A stretch of DNA of 64,000 nucleotides from Diphasiastrum complanatum. Lineage: Eukaryota; Streptophyta; Lycopodiopsida; Lycopodiales; Lycopodiaceae. The notes under the pieces are model-generated. The model had not been told where the DNA came from, did not search any database, and saw nothing but the letters and a program-made list of their open reading frames with translations. A program made the translations under genes and the position numbers. Of this stretch, positions 43,121 to 55,787 are shown piece by piece (the stretch's first letter is position 1; each line of letters opens with the position of its first letter). The stretch covers positions 21,417,669-21,481,668 of the forward strand of contig CM055092.1 of the NCBI GenBank assembly GCA_029204225.1, written 5' to 3'.

Positions 43121-46100
43121 ACAAATTATTCCATTTGGAAAGTGAGAATGGAATCACTCCTAGTGATCCATGATCTATATGATATAGTTCAAGGAGTAGA
43201 GGAAGAGCCTCAAACTCCCCAAGAACAAGCCAAATACAAGAAGAGAGCAAAATTAGCTCTACATTGCATAAAGTTAAATTTATGCAATGACCTCTTGAAA
43301 GAGGTGTCTTCTTGTACCTCATCCAAAGAGGCTTGGGATTCATTAAAGAGAATTTATGAATCCAACAATACTTCAAGAATCCTCATGCTAAGAAATCAAG
43401 TTTTCCAAAGCATGAAAGGAAGTGGAGAGAGTGGACAAGAGTATGTCCTTAGGATCAAATCTCTTAACAAGGAGTTAAGTGCAATAGGAGAGAAGATCCA
43501 AGATCAAGAACTAGTACAAATCATCTTGAATGGTCTAGGTGGTGAGTTCACCAACTTAGTCCAATCATTTGCCATTCAAGACTCTCTTCCATCCATTGAA
43601 AAGTTGCACAATGTTCTTGTGGCCGAGGAGAGTAGGCTTCTACACCTCAAGACAAGAATGGATAGCATGTCACTTAATGGAGGAGAGGAGAAAGCTAACT
43701 TTACATATAAAGGCAAGAAGAAGCAAAATCCATTCAAGAAAAATCAAGGCAAGGAGGCCGAGATGAAGAATGGAGGATCTACCTCCATAGGCAAAGTGAA
43801 GAACAAGGCAAAACTAAAGTGTTTCTTTTGTGTAAAGAAAGGACACTTTTCCTCAAAATGCTACTTGAAGAAGAATCAACAAGCCAAAGGAGATCAAGGG
43901 AACATTGCTCAAGAGAAAGAAGAAGAGGATGGATTCAACACATCCTTAATGGTTGCATCTACACCAACTTCAAGTCAAGACACATGGTGGATAGATAGTG
44001 GGGCTAGTTCCCACACGTCCTTTAACAAGCATTATTTTTCTACTCTTCTATCTTGTAATGAATCTAAGAAGCCAATATACATTGCTAGTGATCAAGCATG
44101 CAAGATAGATGGCATAGGTTCTATTTGCTTAGGCACATCTAAAAGGATAGATCTAGATAATGTTTTGTATGTTCCTACCATTTCAAGAAACTTGCTTAGT
44201 GTAGGACAATTAATGGACAATGGACTAGATGTACATTTCAAGAATGGAGTTTGTTCCATCTTCAAAAATGATAAGTGCATAGCTAGTGGCATTAAGCAAG
44301 GTAGACTTTTCAAGTTGGATGCTAATGTTGCAAGTGAAAGTGTGAACTTGGCTAGGGAGGAGCTAACTCAAGTGGAGCTTTGGCATAAGAGATTAGGCCA
44401 TCCTAATCTTCAATCTATGGAGTCAATGGCAAGCAAGGAACTAGCTCTCGGCCTACCAAGAGCTTTCAAGAAGTGTGGAAAGATGTGTGAGGCATGTGGC
44501 CTTGCAAAGTCACACAAGTCTTCTTACAAGAGATCTTCATCAAGATCTCTCTCTCCCTTGGATCTCATACATTCTGATGTACATAGTTTTTCACATGCAA
44601 GTAATGGAGGTGCCTTGATGTATGTAACTTTTATAGATGATTGTACTAGATTCACATGGATTGAGTTACTATCAAAGAAAAGTCTTGTTTATGAATCTTT
44701 CATTAAGTTCAAGTCTCTAGTAGAGAAACAACTTCGTACTTCTATGAAAGCACTAAGATGTGATAATGGAGGAGAGTACATCTCCAATAAAATGAAAGAC
44801 TTTTCTGAGATCAATGGTATTAAGTTACAATACACTTGTTCCTACACCCCTCAACAAAATGGGATGGCCGAGAGGAAAAATAGGAGTCTATGTGAGTGTG
44901 CAAAGTCTTTGAGACTTGATGCATCACTTCCCATCTCATTTTGGGGAGAAGCCATAACATGTGCTAATTATTTGTGTAATAGACTTCCTAGTAGTGCTAT
45001 AGATGGGATCTCACCTTATCAAGCCTTGTTTGATAGGAAACCCAATGTAAAAGATTTTAAGATCTTTGGATGTACTTGTTATGTACACATTCCTTTGGAG
45101 ACTAGAAGGAAAGAAGATGCTACCTCCTTCAAAGGAATCTTTGTTGTCTATGGAGAAAATAGCAAGGGATATAGGATATATGATCCTACATCCAAGAAAG
45201 TAAAGGTAAGTAAGGATGTACTTTCTGATGAGTCACAATTTGCTAAGATCTTGTCAAATGGATCTAACCCATTTTGCATTGAAGATCTTGACAAATTCGA
45301 GGAGGATCTTGACAAACCCGAGGAGGATCATGACAAACCTGAGGATGGAGATTTGGATCCGAGTCAAAAGGGGCCGAGAAGATCATCAAGGAGCAAGGCC
45401 GAGCCCTCAAGGCTTACCTATGTGGACAAGGGAAAGAAAAAGGAAGACTCTACATCTTCTACCTTTTACTCTTTTTTAGCTACATTGCTTGAAGAACCAT
45501 CATCTTTTGAAGAAGCATATAAATCTAAAGTTTGGAGAGATGCAATGCAAGTAGAGTATGATGCATTAGAAGAGAATCATACTTGGAATCTTGTAAATCT
45601 TCCAAGAGGAAAGAAACCACTTGCATGTAAGTGGATTTATATAATTAAGTACAATCAAGATGGATCTATTAGTGAGTACAAAGCTAGGCTTGTTGCTAAG
45701 GGATTTCTTCAAATAAAAGGATTGGATTATGAAGAATCATTTGCACCTGTAGCTAAGCTTGTAACTATTAGATTAATCATTTGCATTGCTACTTTGATCA
45801 AATGGGAACTCTACCAAATGGATGTGACAAATGCCTTCTTGAATGGCTTCTTAGAAGAGGAAATCTACATGATGCAACCCGAGGGGACTCATCAAGGTTG
45901 GTGAGGAGCAAAAGGTGTGCTACTTAAGGAAGAGCCTATATGGCTTGAAGCAAGCACCTAGACTTGGTACTCTAGGTTGCATGATTTTCTCTATTCCCTT
46001 GGCTTTGTACTAAGTGCTTATGAACCTTCTTTATATTTCAAATGTAATGAAGGAAAGATCATCATTTTGGTTTTTTATGTTGATGACATCATTATGACAG

Positions 46101-47051
46101 GAAATGATGATGATGGCATAGGCAAAGTAAAAGTTGACTTATCTAGTGAGTTCAAGATGGTAGATCTAGGCTTCCTAAAGTTTATACTTGGGATAGAAGT
46201 GTCTAGAAGTAGCAATTGTACTTTCATAAATCAATCTAAGTACGCTACTTCCATTCTTGAAAGATTTGGTATGAAAGATTGTAAGGGGATTGACACCCCT
46301 ATGGAGCATGTTGTGAAAGCAACTAATGAAGGTGATGAAGCATCCTTTGAGGACATCACCCTCTTTAGGGAGCTTATAGGCTCTCTAATCTATTTAACCA
46401 TCACTAGACCTGACTTAAGTTTTTGTGTAAGCAAGTTGAGTCAAAGTATGCAAGCTCCTTTAGTTCAACATTGGAAAAGTGCCAAGAGAGTACTTAGATA
46501 TGTTTCTAGTACTAGATTTTTTGGCATACTTTATGAAGGATCTAACTTGAGAGCCTACTCGGATTCAAATTTTGCAGGTGACAAGATGGATAGGAAGTCC
46601 ATTAGTGCATTTGCAACATTTCTTTGTGGAGGAGTGATATCTTGGCTTTCCAAAAAGCAAGATACAATCTCACTATCTTCTTGTGAAGCCGAGTACAAGG
46701 CATTGACTTCAATAACCAAAGAGCTCCTATGGCTAAGAAGACTCTTGATGGAACTACATGTGCTAGAGGCCGAGGAGATCCCTTACATATTTTGTGACAA
46801 TCAAGCTTCTCAACAAATTTCTTCAAATCCTATCTTCCATGCTAGAACAAAGCATATTGAGATAGCTCACCACTTTGTGAGGGAGAAGGTACAATCTAAG
46901 GAAGTGCGACTACATCATGTACCATCATCTGAATGCATAGCTGATATCTTAACCAAACCATTGTCCAAAGATCCATTTTTTAAGTTAAGATATGCTCTTG
47001 GAATTGTAGATAGATGTACACTAGATTTGCCAAGTTAGAAGTGAGGAGGAG
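43121..47051 (+). pseudogene. Copia family A gag-pol, decayed copy without 5' LTR
   Basis: The sequence is a close relative of the intact gene at 57245-61225, starting abruptly at the equivalent of gag codon 18 (LFHLESEN in one frame, NYSIWKVRMES in the other). One frame of over 900 codons covers the zinc knuckle (CFFCVKKGHFSSKC, altered), protease WWIDSGASSH, integrase and the RT start. A shift near 45885 separates it from the remainder (45977-47038: YVDDIIMTG, ITRPDLSF, RNase H). PQQNGMAERKN and VVYGEN are further substitutions. The purine tract GAAGTGAGGAGGAG precedes the LTR. Confidence 0.93.
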
Positions 47052-47895
47052 TGTTGAAAATTGTCACTTCTCACTTGACATTGGTTCATGTAAATATTGA
47101 TCAAACATTAGAATATGTTGATGATCGGATTTCACACGTGTGGATCCTGTTCCCACGTGTGAAAGGATGTACTTTTCATGTTTGTATATATCCATATTGA
47201 TTTGTATCATTCTAGTTAGTGTGAACATGAAATGACTAGTTTTTAATCAAGTTGACTAGTCACCTACAAATTAGCTTTTCCTTGCATCTGCATGAGTAAA
47301 TGCTCCCACATGACAAGTGGATGTTCACACGTGTGTATAGAGTACTAGAAGATAAGAGTTGACCATTTTTCTTAGATCCTATTTTGTAGGGAATATTCCT
47401 ATATTCTAGGAGACTAGCTTTTTGGATTTTAGTCATATTCTAGAAGGTCAACTAATGAATAAGGATCAAGGATGGATCAAATGGATAGATCTGAGTGATG
47501 TGGCACTCTTCACACGTGTGAAGGCCTGCTGGACTGTACCAGACTCATGGATGTACCTGATCCTTAAAAGGATCATCATTTTGCTAAGAAGATTGATGAG
47601 ACTTTTGCACTCTACACTTTTGTGAGGTTTCTAGTCATTTGTCTTGTGATTTTTATGTATGATTGCTATCTATATCATTGTACTTGTTGTTTCAGGTGCA
47701 GGCCGTACAATGGATAGTACTCCACACGTGTGAGGCCGCTCTCACTAAAAAATGATGTGTTGATACATTGCTCTTGCTTAAATCCAAGTGTAGTGAATCT
47801 AGATCAAGATCTAATGTGTAGAACTTGATAGATTCATTGATTAAACAACAAATAAAGTACAATCATTATTGTCCTAAAAATTGTAAAATTTATCA
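47052..47895 (+). repeat. LTR of family A (844 bp), followed by its own primer site
   Basis: Starts TGTTGAAAATTG, ends AAAATTTATCA. Relative to the 862-bp LTRs of the intact copy it lacks about 18 bases near the end (the AACTCTCTATGATTGT block) and has scattered changes. The next bases are TGGTATCAGAGCTAAGT (47896-47912), the primer site and start of a leader, and then gypsy sequence. Confidence 0.92.
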
Positions 47896-47912
47896 TGGTA
47901 TCAGAGCTAAGT

Positions 47913-48204
47913 CCTTTTTGGTGACTGCATTAAGCACCTTCAGATTCACACATATCCGCATTTTGCCATTCTTCTTGGGTAATATAACTATCGGCGATAC
48001 CCATTTGTAAATGAAATCTGCATCCATAAGCTTCTGCAACTCTTGCTTGATCAGTTCTGTATAATTTGGGTTGCAGCGGTAGTAACGGCTTACCTTGGGG
48101 ACTGCTCCATCCACCAAAGGTATGGTGTGTTGGACTACTGTTGGCGGAATGCCCTTTAGATCTTTATAGCTCCAGGCAAAACAGTCTTTATATTCCACCA
48201 ACAA
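47913..48204 (-). pseudogene. Gypsy RT N-terminal part
   Basis: CFAWSYKDLKGIPPTVVQHT, VSRYYRCNPNYTELIKQELQ, FIYKWVSPIVILPKKNGKMR, CVNLKVLNAVTKKD, then a switch to copia LTR/primer sequence at 47912. The middle of RT (about 80 residues) is missing between this part and 42250. Confidence 0.9.
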
Positions 48205-48237
48205 GGATCGTAGTCTCTTGAACTGCGTGCATGTTAA

Positions 48238-48960
48238 CTACTCTCCCACATGCACTATTCTTTCTTCTTCTCCTGGTTCCGCAAGATTCATCGGCTGTGT
48301 TTGTGCAGGTCCCTCAAAGACTTGTTCCATTGGTGCCTGACTTTGATCAGGTTCTCGTTGGGCTTGCGGCATCATGATTACCACATCATCTAATGTATAG
48401 TTCTTGAAAGTATCAGGCACCTCGTGAATTGGAGCTCGTTGAGATTCCTCTTCTATCACCTATGTAGAAGATGACGTTGTATCTGAGTCCAACTTGATTG
48501 ACTTCAAGGAATCCAACACCTTCTTTTTGCTCTTTTTTGTCATTTTGGTGGGTTCATCCTTGTTGTCTTTGTTCAGGACTGCTGTAACATTCGCCTCATG
48601 GTTGCGAATATCAACGTCTACTGTAGCTATTGCCTATTTGGGTAGGTCACTCCATCGGATCACCTGGTTGTAGCATTGCTTCAACTGATTCTTCTTATTT
48701 GCAGGTGCCTTGGGTGGTTCGATCCTTGAGACTTTCGTCATAGCAGACCCTTGTGGTGGTTGAGCTAGTACCTTCTTGGTTTTGTAATGATCTGGATCCA
48801 TGTGGTGTAGGACTTGTTCATCAGTCAGCTCAATCTCCTTATTATAAGCTATAATAGATTGCCAAGGGGCTAGATCATCGTCCACTGGGTTCTCAATCAA
48901 TTCTGCTGACAACCATGCTACGTTTATCATATTCATCCCAAATGTGATTGGTGTGTCCAT
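48238..48960 (-). pseudogene. Gypsy linker region between protease and RT
   Basis: Two minus-strand frames, 48960-48634 (MDTPITFGMNMINVAWLSAE, ending SDLPK) and 48459-48238 (acidic, Gln/Pro-rich), lie between protease and RT. No domain recognised; they correspond in position to the usual variable linker. Confidence 0.6.
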
Positions 48961-49154
48961 AACTTAACATTTGGGTGAAGATGTACTTGGTTCTGGATCT
49001 GATCAATATTGACATGTCTGGAAGCCAATAGTTGCTAATGCATCCGTCCATCTCATGACATCCGTCTCTGAATGATAGTGACCTCCCTTGGCTGGCCTTG
49101 GGCGATCAATCGTATGATCTGTCAGACCGTCATCAGCTTTCGGTGCAATAGGTT

Positions 49155-50066
49155 TCACCGCCCATGTGGTTGATCTATCTTTACAGCCTGTTCTCTGTTC
49201 TCGAAGGTGAGTTTCCCTGTACCCCAGTTGTGTACTACTTGCATAGTCCTTAACCATGGTCTTCCCAGTAAAACACGGTATGCAGATGGAGATTCAAGTA
49301 TATCCATGAGCACAAAAGTAATCACATACTGCATGCCTACTATCTTTATGGGAATATCAGCAACTACACCTTTTGGTTTCACACAGGATTGATCTTCTAG
49401 CTTGATGGCAAATTTGGCTAGCTTCAATCCTTGTAAACCCCATTTTTTGTACAAAGTAGTGGAGATTAGATTCACACCCGATCCTCCATCTACCACTATC
49501 GCCTCGTCCTCGTATCTCTTGTGTTTGATTGGCAAAGTGATGTTGTGCTCCTCACTTTCCCATGCTGCTTTGATGTGGAGGACGTTACTTGTTTCATCAT
49601 AGCCCGCACAATATATGGGCTCAGGTGCCACTGGCTCCTCATCCGCTTTGGCCCATTTAGCTAAAAGGCTTTTCGCTTGTGGTGCAATCCGTAGTAGTTC
49701 TCCGAGTGGTAAACTAACATGGCTTGACAGCAAGAGTGTGAGCCTTTCAGTGTGTGGTTCCTCAGGCTCCACCATGTAAAAAGGTGGTTCATGTTGGTGC
49801 AACCGATCCTTATGATCAGTGTGCAGTGGTGAGCCCGTTTGCGATTTTTGTTCGATGCCGACTGGAGGTTCTATGGGATTGTTTCGTTCTTGCTCTTTTT
49901 TCTCCTCTTGTGCTTTTTGTATCCAATGTCTTATTTTCTGGTACTGTCTTCTCTCTTCTCTCACATTTGGATATGGCGCTGAAGTTGAAGGTTGGTCATT
50001 AGTGACCGATGGTGGTGGTGAGGGAGCCACTTCCTTCCTCTTCTGTGTTCGCGTAACAGCTAACAT
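49155..50066 (-). pseudogene. Gypsy protease region
   Basis: A 303-codon minus-strand frame holds IVVDGGSGVNLIS, a protease active site of the D-x-G-[SA] class, and then YRVLLGRPWLRTMQVVHNWG, the conserved strand and GRPWL motif that closes the fold. Upstream is a charged, Pro-rich segment that joins gag. The enzyme cleaves the polyprotein in the particle. Open over its full length, so this part is less decayed than RT. Confidence 0.85.
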
Positions 50067-50081
50067 AGGAGCGTGGTCTTG

Positions 50082-51640
50082 TCAGCCTTTCGATGGCATC
50101 CTCGCTGGAACTGCTGGTTGCTGTATGGCAATGAGGTTAAGAGGTGCACTGGTTCCAGGTTTAAATGGACAATTCTTGAAATAGTGTCCATAACCGCAAT
50201 CTCGGTAGGAGGTTGTATATTGTCCCTTGTAAGGACATTTTGCAATTCTGTGTCCCTCGCCACATCCGTAGCAGCCGTAATTTCTTCCACCTTGACGTTG
50301 AGTTTGAGCTGCATAGGCCGAAACATATTCATTTATGGCAGGATCCATAAATGGTTCACCTGGTCTGTACCACTGCTGCTGCTCAGGTTGAGATGGCATT
50401 TGCATCTCTTGTTCTGCTACTGTCAGGTTTACATGGGCCACTTGTTGATTGGCTAGCCCTAGTGGAGCAGGTAAGGCCATGCGTTGTGGTTGATTGGGTG
50501 CGTCGTACCTTGGTGCCGGGTTAGGTGCCCCTTGATGATAAGGATAAGAAGTCTGATAAGGACTTCTCTTCTGTTGAACAAGCCTAGGGTTAAACAAGCA
50601 AAATGCCGTATCGTGCGATGTTGCATTGCACAGATGGCAGAATCTATGTGTTAGTCTTAGATTTTGCTTTAGGACTAGACACTTGTTTGCTGTATGGTTT
50701 TGTGTGCATACTGAACACCATACATTTTCTCGTCGAGGATATTGCAGCTGGTTTGGTTCCAGTTGATGTGGAGTTACTGCTATAGTTTCCTATAAGGCCT
50801 TCAGTTTCTGGTCAAACTGCGACGTAAGTTGCTCCATCTGCTGTTTGTGTAATTTTGTCATTTGCTCCAACAACAGTTCTGTGGATAGAGTGGACGTGTT
50901 TGATGATGATGATGCGATCGAGGGAGTAGGAGTGTGGGTGGAAGGATACTCGTCGTCAGATCCCTCATCCTCTTCCCTAATGACATCTTCCACAACTTCT
51001 TGTAGGGTAGCGTACTGCTCCCGTCGTTTCAGTTCTCTTCTGATGCTTTGAGGTAATCCGGCTAGGAACCACATGATCACCGCATGATCGGGAGTCAGAG
51101 CTGCACTGCACTCGGATCGTGGATGTTTGACCTGTTCAATATAGTCTCGGACCCTTTCTCGTTTTTCCATCTTGACTTTGCTCAGCAAGAGAAACGGGTC
51201 TTCTAGGAATTTCCTTGGCTTAAAGCACGTAATGAGAGCTTCTTTAACTGCTTCCTAGATGGATTTCTCTTCCTCTGACAGGTTAAAAAACCAATCTTGA
51301 GCCACTGCTAGTAAGGACATAGGGAATAGCATCAGCTTCTCTACAGTTGTCTGTTCGTCGTGAATTTCACAAGCTTGCTCATAGATCTAGAGAAATCTGA
51401 TGATCTGTCGTGTCGTATTTTGGTATCTCCATCCGTGGTGCTCTCCGAACTGCATGCAAGGGTGCGACATGTACGGGATGGCCCATTGGATCCATTAGTG
51501 ATGGTTCTGGTTCTGTCTCTTGTTGCACAACTGCTAATATGGGAAGGTGTGGTGTCTGATTTGCTATCTTGCGTGCTATTGATCGTCCCGATTTCAGATT
51601 CATCAAAACTTGATATCTTTCAGGTCTCTAGGAAGTAACT
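50082..51640 (-). pseudogene. Gypsy gag
   Basis: Three minus-strand pieces. 51640-51379 is poorly conserved. 51188-50790 contains the retrotransposon gag core (SKVKMEKRERVRDYIEQV, MWFLAGLPQSIRRELKRR, EVVEDVIREEDEG). 50597-50082 carries zinc knuckle CYGCGEGHRIAKC and a second decayed knuckle (YRDCGYGHYFKNC). Stops between pieces make it non-functional as a whole. Confidence 0.85.
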
Positions 51641-52626
51641 CTCGCAAGCTTCACAGTAGCTGGATCTGGGTCAGATCTCACTATAGAATTTTCTGCGAGA
51701 GTTAACTCTCACAAGACGTGAAAATTTCACTATCTACGAGGGTTCAAAATCATTTTTTGTGTTTGATCTTCACCAGATCCTCATACTAACTCTCACAAGC
51801 TTCATCACTGATGTAATTTGACATTCTAAATCGATTGAGAGGGTCTACGAGAGTTCTTACTGGAAGGATTTGTTGGATCTTCACTTGTTAGTGATTTTTT
51901 AGCACTTAAATCCAATTTTCTGCCCACTAGAATCAAACTAACTCTTGCAAGCTCTTCTGTGTCCTGGTCTCACTGAGATGGAACTTAAAAATCTTCTACG
52001 AGAGTTCTTGACCACTGGAACTGAAAATTTCACTCTCTGCGAGGGTTCTCTAGTACTTTCTCGTCTTTTTTTTACTAAGAACTCTTGCACAAGCCTTTAA
52101 TCAGCAAAGTAACTCTCGCAAGCTTCTCTATGTCCTGGTCTCACTGAGATGGAACTTCAGAGGGCTCTGCGAAAGTCCTTATGAAGATTTGAATTTTTTT
52201 GGATTTTTTCAAGGGTTTTTTGAATTTTTTATGTTTTTTCTCTAATTTTTACAATCTGCTTGGGTCTAACTCTCGTAGGCTTCTATGTAGGTCTGGGACA
52301 GTACCCTGGAGCTGCTGCCAGTCATGCAAGGGTTAATTTCCACTGATTCTGGAGATATAAAAATCTAATGAGTTTTTTGGCTCTTTTTCTCTCCAAAATA
52401 CAGATTGGTGTGTTTTTTGAGTTTTTTGATGATTGGTTTGGATTTCAAGACCTTAGAGGTTGTTCAGGGCCTCCTCTACCCTCTCGCACCTCCTTCACTA
52501 GCTGTGAACAGTCCAAACACAAAAAAATATAGAAAACTAACTCTAAACTCCCAAAAATCTACCTAAACTACTCTAGAAAGCAAGAAAATAGCTAAAATGC
52601 AACTAAACTAGTTAGTGAAAACCTAC
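51641..52626 (-). repeat. Gypsy leader with about 150-160-bp imperfect tandem repeats
   Basis: The block AACTCTCGCAAGCTTC or close variants occurs at about 51637, 51787, 51950, 52110 and 52268 on the plus strand, with TCTACGAGAGTTC/TCTGCGAGGGTTC-type blocks between. Two units share a longer segment (GTCCTGGTCTCACTGAGATG). No coding frame. Confidence 0.75.
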
Positions 52627-52643
52627 CCCCGGCAACGGCGCCA
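52627..52643 (-). promoter_or_regulatory. Primer binding site complementary to tRNA-Asp
   Basis: Minus-strand TGGCGCCGTTGCCGGGG is the complement of the plant tRNA-Asp 3' end including CCA, a common gypsy primer. It lies one base from the LTR. Confidence 0.9.
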
Positions 52644-52644
52644 C

Positions 52645-53465
52645 TGTGGGGTCGAAGATCTCTCGTAGTATAGCCCTTCCGCCTGTCAACAAAGGTCAGA
52701 TCACTGGATAGGTGCCTAACTATGCATAGATGCTACTTTTAGTTCATTTCCTACTTTCTCCCTTAACTCTACTCACCACTATACTACTCCTCTTTAACTC
52801 TACTCCTCTACACCTACATTCATCATAGTTTTGGTTGAAGAGAAGGACTGGAGAAGAAGAGATTGAGAAGGGAAGAGAAAGAGAGAAATAGAGAGTGAGG
52901 GTGGAGGTTAGCTCAAATGCTCCTTATGCTTGCTAATGGAAAATCATTCAGTATGACAAACAATAAACATGAAAATAGAAAGTAATGGAAAACACAATCA
53001 AGAGTATTAGCAAGTAGTGAATAGCAAATGAGGATGCTTCTCTTCCAAAAATGGTAGAGTTTCCTCCTTTTCATTAAGCATGAAAAATAGTGTACAAATG
53101 GGGTCTTTTTATAAAATGGGGAAGGCCCTTGCCCCTCAATCCTATTGGCTAATATTCACAATGATCCTATCCATTCATCTTGAACCCAACTTGATCCAAG
53201 GGTCCACAAGAAGTACATTAGAAATCACAAGATTCATGTGAGTCTCAATTTGGACCCAACTCTAAAAAGTGATCTCTAAGTTTAAAAATGACATTGGGCC
53301 TCTAGTTTATTTTAATTACAAGGCCCAAGTCAAGTTTATTTTATTTACAACTTCAATTGTGTGCTCATTGGGCCATGGGCTTATACACGCAGGATGTCAT
53401 GCCCTCGCAACACATTTTATTGGAGAATTTTATTTATTGACACTTTGTTGGGAATAACCCCAACA
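52645..53465 (-). repeat. 5' LTR of gypsy element (821 bp)
   Basis: On the minus strand it starts TGTTGGGGTTATTCCC at 53465 and ends CGACCCCACA at 52645. The inner edge is set by the primer site. The outer flank is ATATT; no partner duplication exists because the 3' end is lost. Confidence 0.85.
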
Positions 53466-54536
53466 ATATTTTTCAACCACTTTGAGCAATAGCCTTCCCA
53501 TATTTCTCAATGGGTTAGCCATAGTTTGATTATTATTATTATTCATTAAGCATTGCAAGTCATTTAAACTGATAAATCTATGACAATATTCTTTAGAAAG
53601 CACTTTTCTCAGTTCCAATGAATTCTATGAGTTATGAGGATCAATTTATCTTTTTGGGTCATTCAAATCCGAGTTACGGATTTAAAGTTGTATACATTTA
53701 AAGATTTGTAGTAATTTTAGTTTTTCTTTTTTAAGCATGTAAAATAATAGAATCTAACATTTTTCTTTATTGACTGTACTTTTTACTGCAGACTGTAAAT
53801 CTATAAATTATTACATACTGTCAAAATGTAATTTTTACTGCAAACCATAAAGTATATAGTCATTTTTTTATTGTGTTCAACATTCATTATAAGTAAATGT
53901 TATATATATATATATATTAAATGTTCTATTCATAGCCATGTCAACAATACACATAATAACATTGACTCATGTTAAGGGTCTCTTCAGCAGGTAAAGGGGT
54001 TCTTTACTATCTTCACTTTTGGTGGCCCCTTCCTTCTTCTTCCGCACAGCGTCATAGTTCTTCATAAATGGCACTCAAAGCCTTCACAATTCCTTCTTTC
54101 TCTATTAGCCAATAAAGAAATTGCATTGGAGAGTCAAGTCTCTCATAAGTAGCTCTCCCATAAAGGGAGCAGGTGGCACCTCAACAAGGAAGTTTCAAAG
54201 CAGACTTCCAAAACATAATTTAGCCAGTAGCGATGGTCTCTCCAACGGCCAGCAACAAGCTTATTGTGGACAGTCGTGCTACAGGTCTATTTCTCAAACT
54301 ACCATCAGACAACGGTCTCAAACTGCAGGTCTGCTTCTTGAACTCTCCAAGATTCATTCATTTCAATTGGATTCTCAAATTTCTTATCACAGTCATGACA
54401 CACCATTTTTCAGGTTGCTCAAGCAAAGTTGGAACCAAAGATCAGACTGTGAACTGACATTCTTTTACGAATGTATTGAATTGGATAGCAGGGCCGCATC
54501 TGAGAGAGAGAGGATCTGTGCTGTGTGTGTGTGTGT

Positions 54537-54604
<68 letters not shown>

Positions 54605-54861
54605 CGCTGGTAGGGAGAGAGAGAGAGGGAGTGTGTGGGAGATAGCAAAAGAAAGAGAGAGTTACTGAGAAGCGTAGACAACAGGGTATGAGGGAGAGAG
54701 TGAGGGAGTAAAGCACACATTTTATTCACATTGCCATATCCAAAAGATCAATTAGCCTCTTGTAAAATTTGTAGACAACACCATTGATCATCTCTAGTTT
54801 TGAAAAACAGCAAAACCAGCGACAATTTTTTTTCGATAACGTATATTTCAGAATTATCATC

Positions 54862-54901
<40 letters not shown>

Positions 54902-55782
54902 TGTTGCGGAAGAATTCCCACAATCTCTTTCTTTCTTTTTTTCTCTCCTCTAAAATGCTCTTGGTTTCCAAGCTCTCCTCTAGAATGAATGATGCTTATC
55001 CCGAATGCCTGCTCCCTCCTCTACTCGTGTGGGAGAGAACGGGTTCCAGTCCGTGCACTTCCAAACACCAAAGTCTTTTATTCTCCATTGAATCTACTCC
55101 ATTGAATTCAGATTCACTAATTATTATAAAAAATCTCGTACCCATTGTACATGTGGCCATAGTAAATTGGTTGTTTTCAGAATCATTGAATAGTGCATAG
55201 TGAAAACTAACAGAAAAATGGAAAGTTTGATTAAGATTTCATGTGATTGTGGTTGCGGCACTTTGAGCTTCTTCACTTCTTGTTGCTAGTGAAGATGAAA
55301 AAAAAGTTAGACGTGCACAACCTGTACCGGATGTCGATTTGGAGGAAGTTTAGTCACGCACAGTGGTAGCCAGGCAGGATGGGTCCTTCCCCAGTCAAAA
55401 AAATTACAGCAGTAACAGTGCGTACCAGATTACATTCAAACACATGCAAGCTACACAGATGTTTCATAGGGTTGTTTCAGATCAGAATTAGTAGCATCAA
55501 GTCCACATAAAACGTGGAAAGGAGAAAAGAGATTAGAAATCCCTATGTCATCCAGAAGCATGCATATGAAAGATTAGGGTTTAACACTCGATTATTAGAG
55601 GTTCTTGTTTGAAGAGGAACAGTGCAGTAGACCAACAGTTAGAAAGTTTTGTAGGTAATTAGTAGGAGTTCAATAACCTATTCTGTTAGTTTGTTCATTG
55701 CTACACGAGCGTTTAGTTGGCTGCTAGACAAGCGATCAGTTTCTTGCTACACCAGAAGCTTTGCAGCAGAGAGTGAAAGTTT
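53466..55782. other. Non-coding flank with two microsatellites
   Basis: No supported gene. TG/GA tracts occur at about 54521-54602 and a GA tract at about 54863-54900; reading frames across them are repeat artefacts. A short TA run lies at 53899-53914. Confidence 0.6.
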
Positions 55783-55787
55783 GTAGG

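Larger units (their letters stand above)
40870..53465 (-). mobile_element. Ty3/gypsy element, minus strand, 3'-truncated and interrupted
   Basis: From right to left: 5' LTR, tRNA-Asp primer site, repeated leader, gag, protease, RT start, a 5.7-kb interruption (42250-47912), RT end, RNase H and integrase, cut off near 40870 inside the integrase core. The order protease-RT-RNase H-integrase defines Ty3/gypsy. The 3' LTR is absent. Confidence 0.9.

Noticed and set aside
52627-52643. tRNA-Asp gene fragment on the plus strand
   Set aside because: Only the 3' end is present and it abuts an LTR, so it is a retroelement primer site.
54121-54645. 174-codon plus-strand frame as a gene
   Set aside because: The C-terminal third is microsatellite-encoded and the rest shows no family features.
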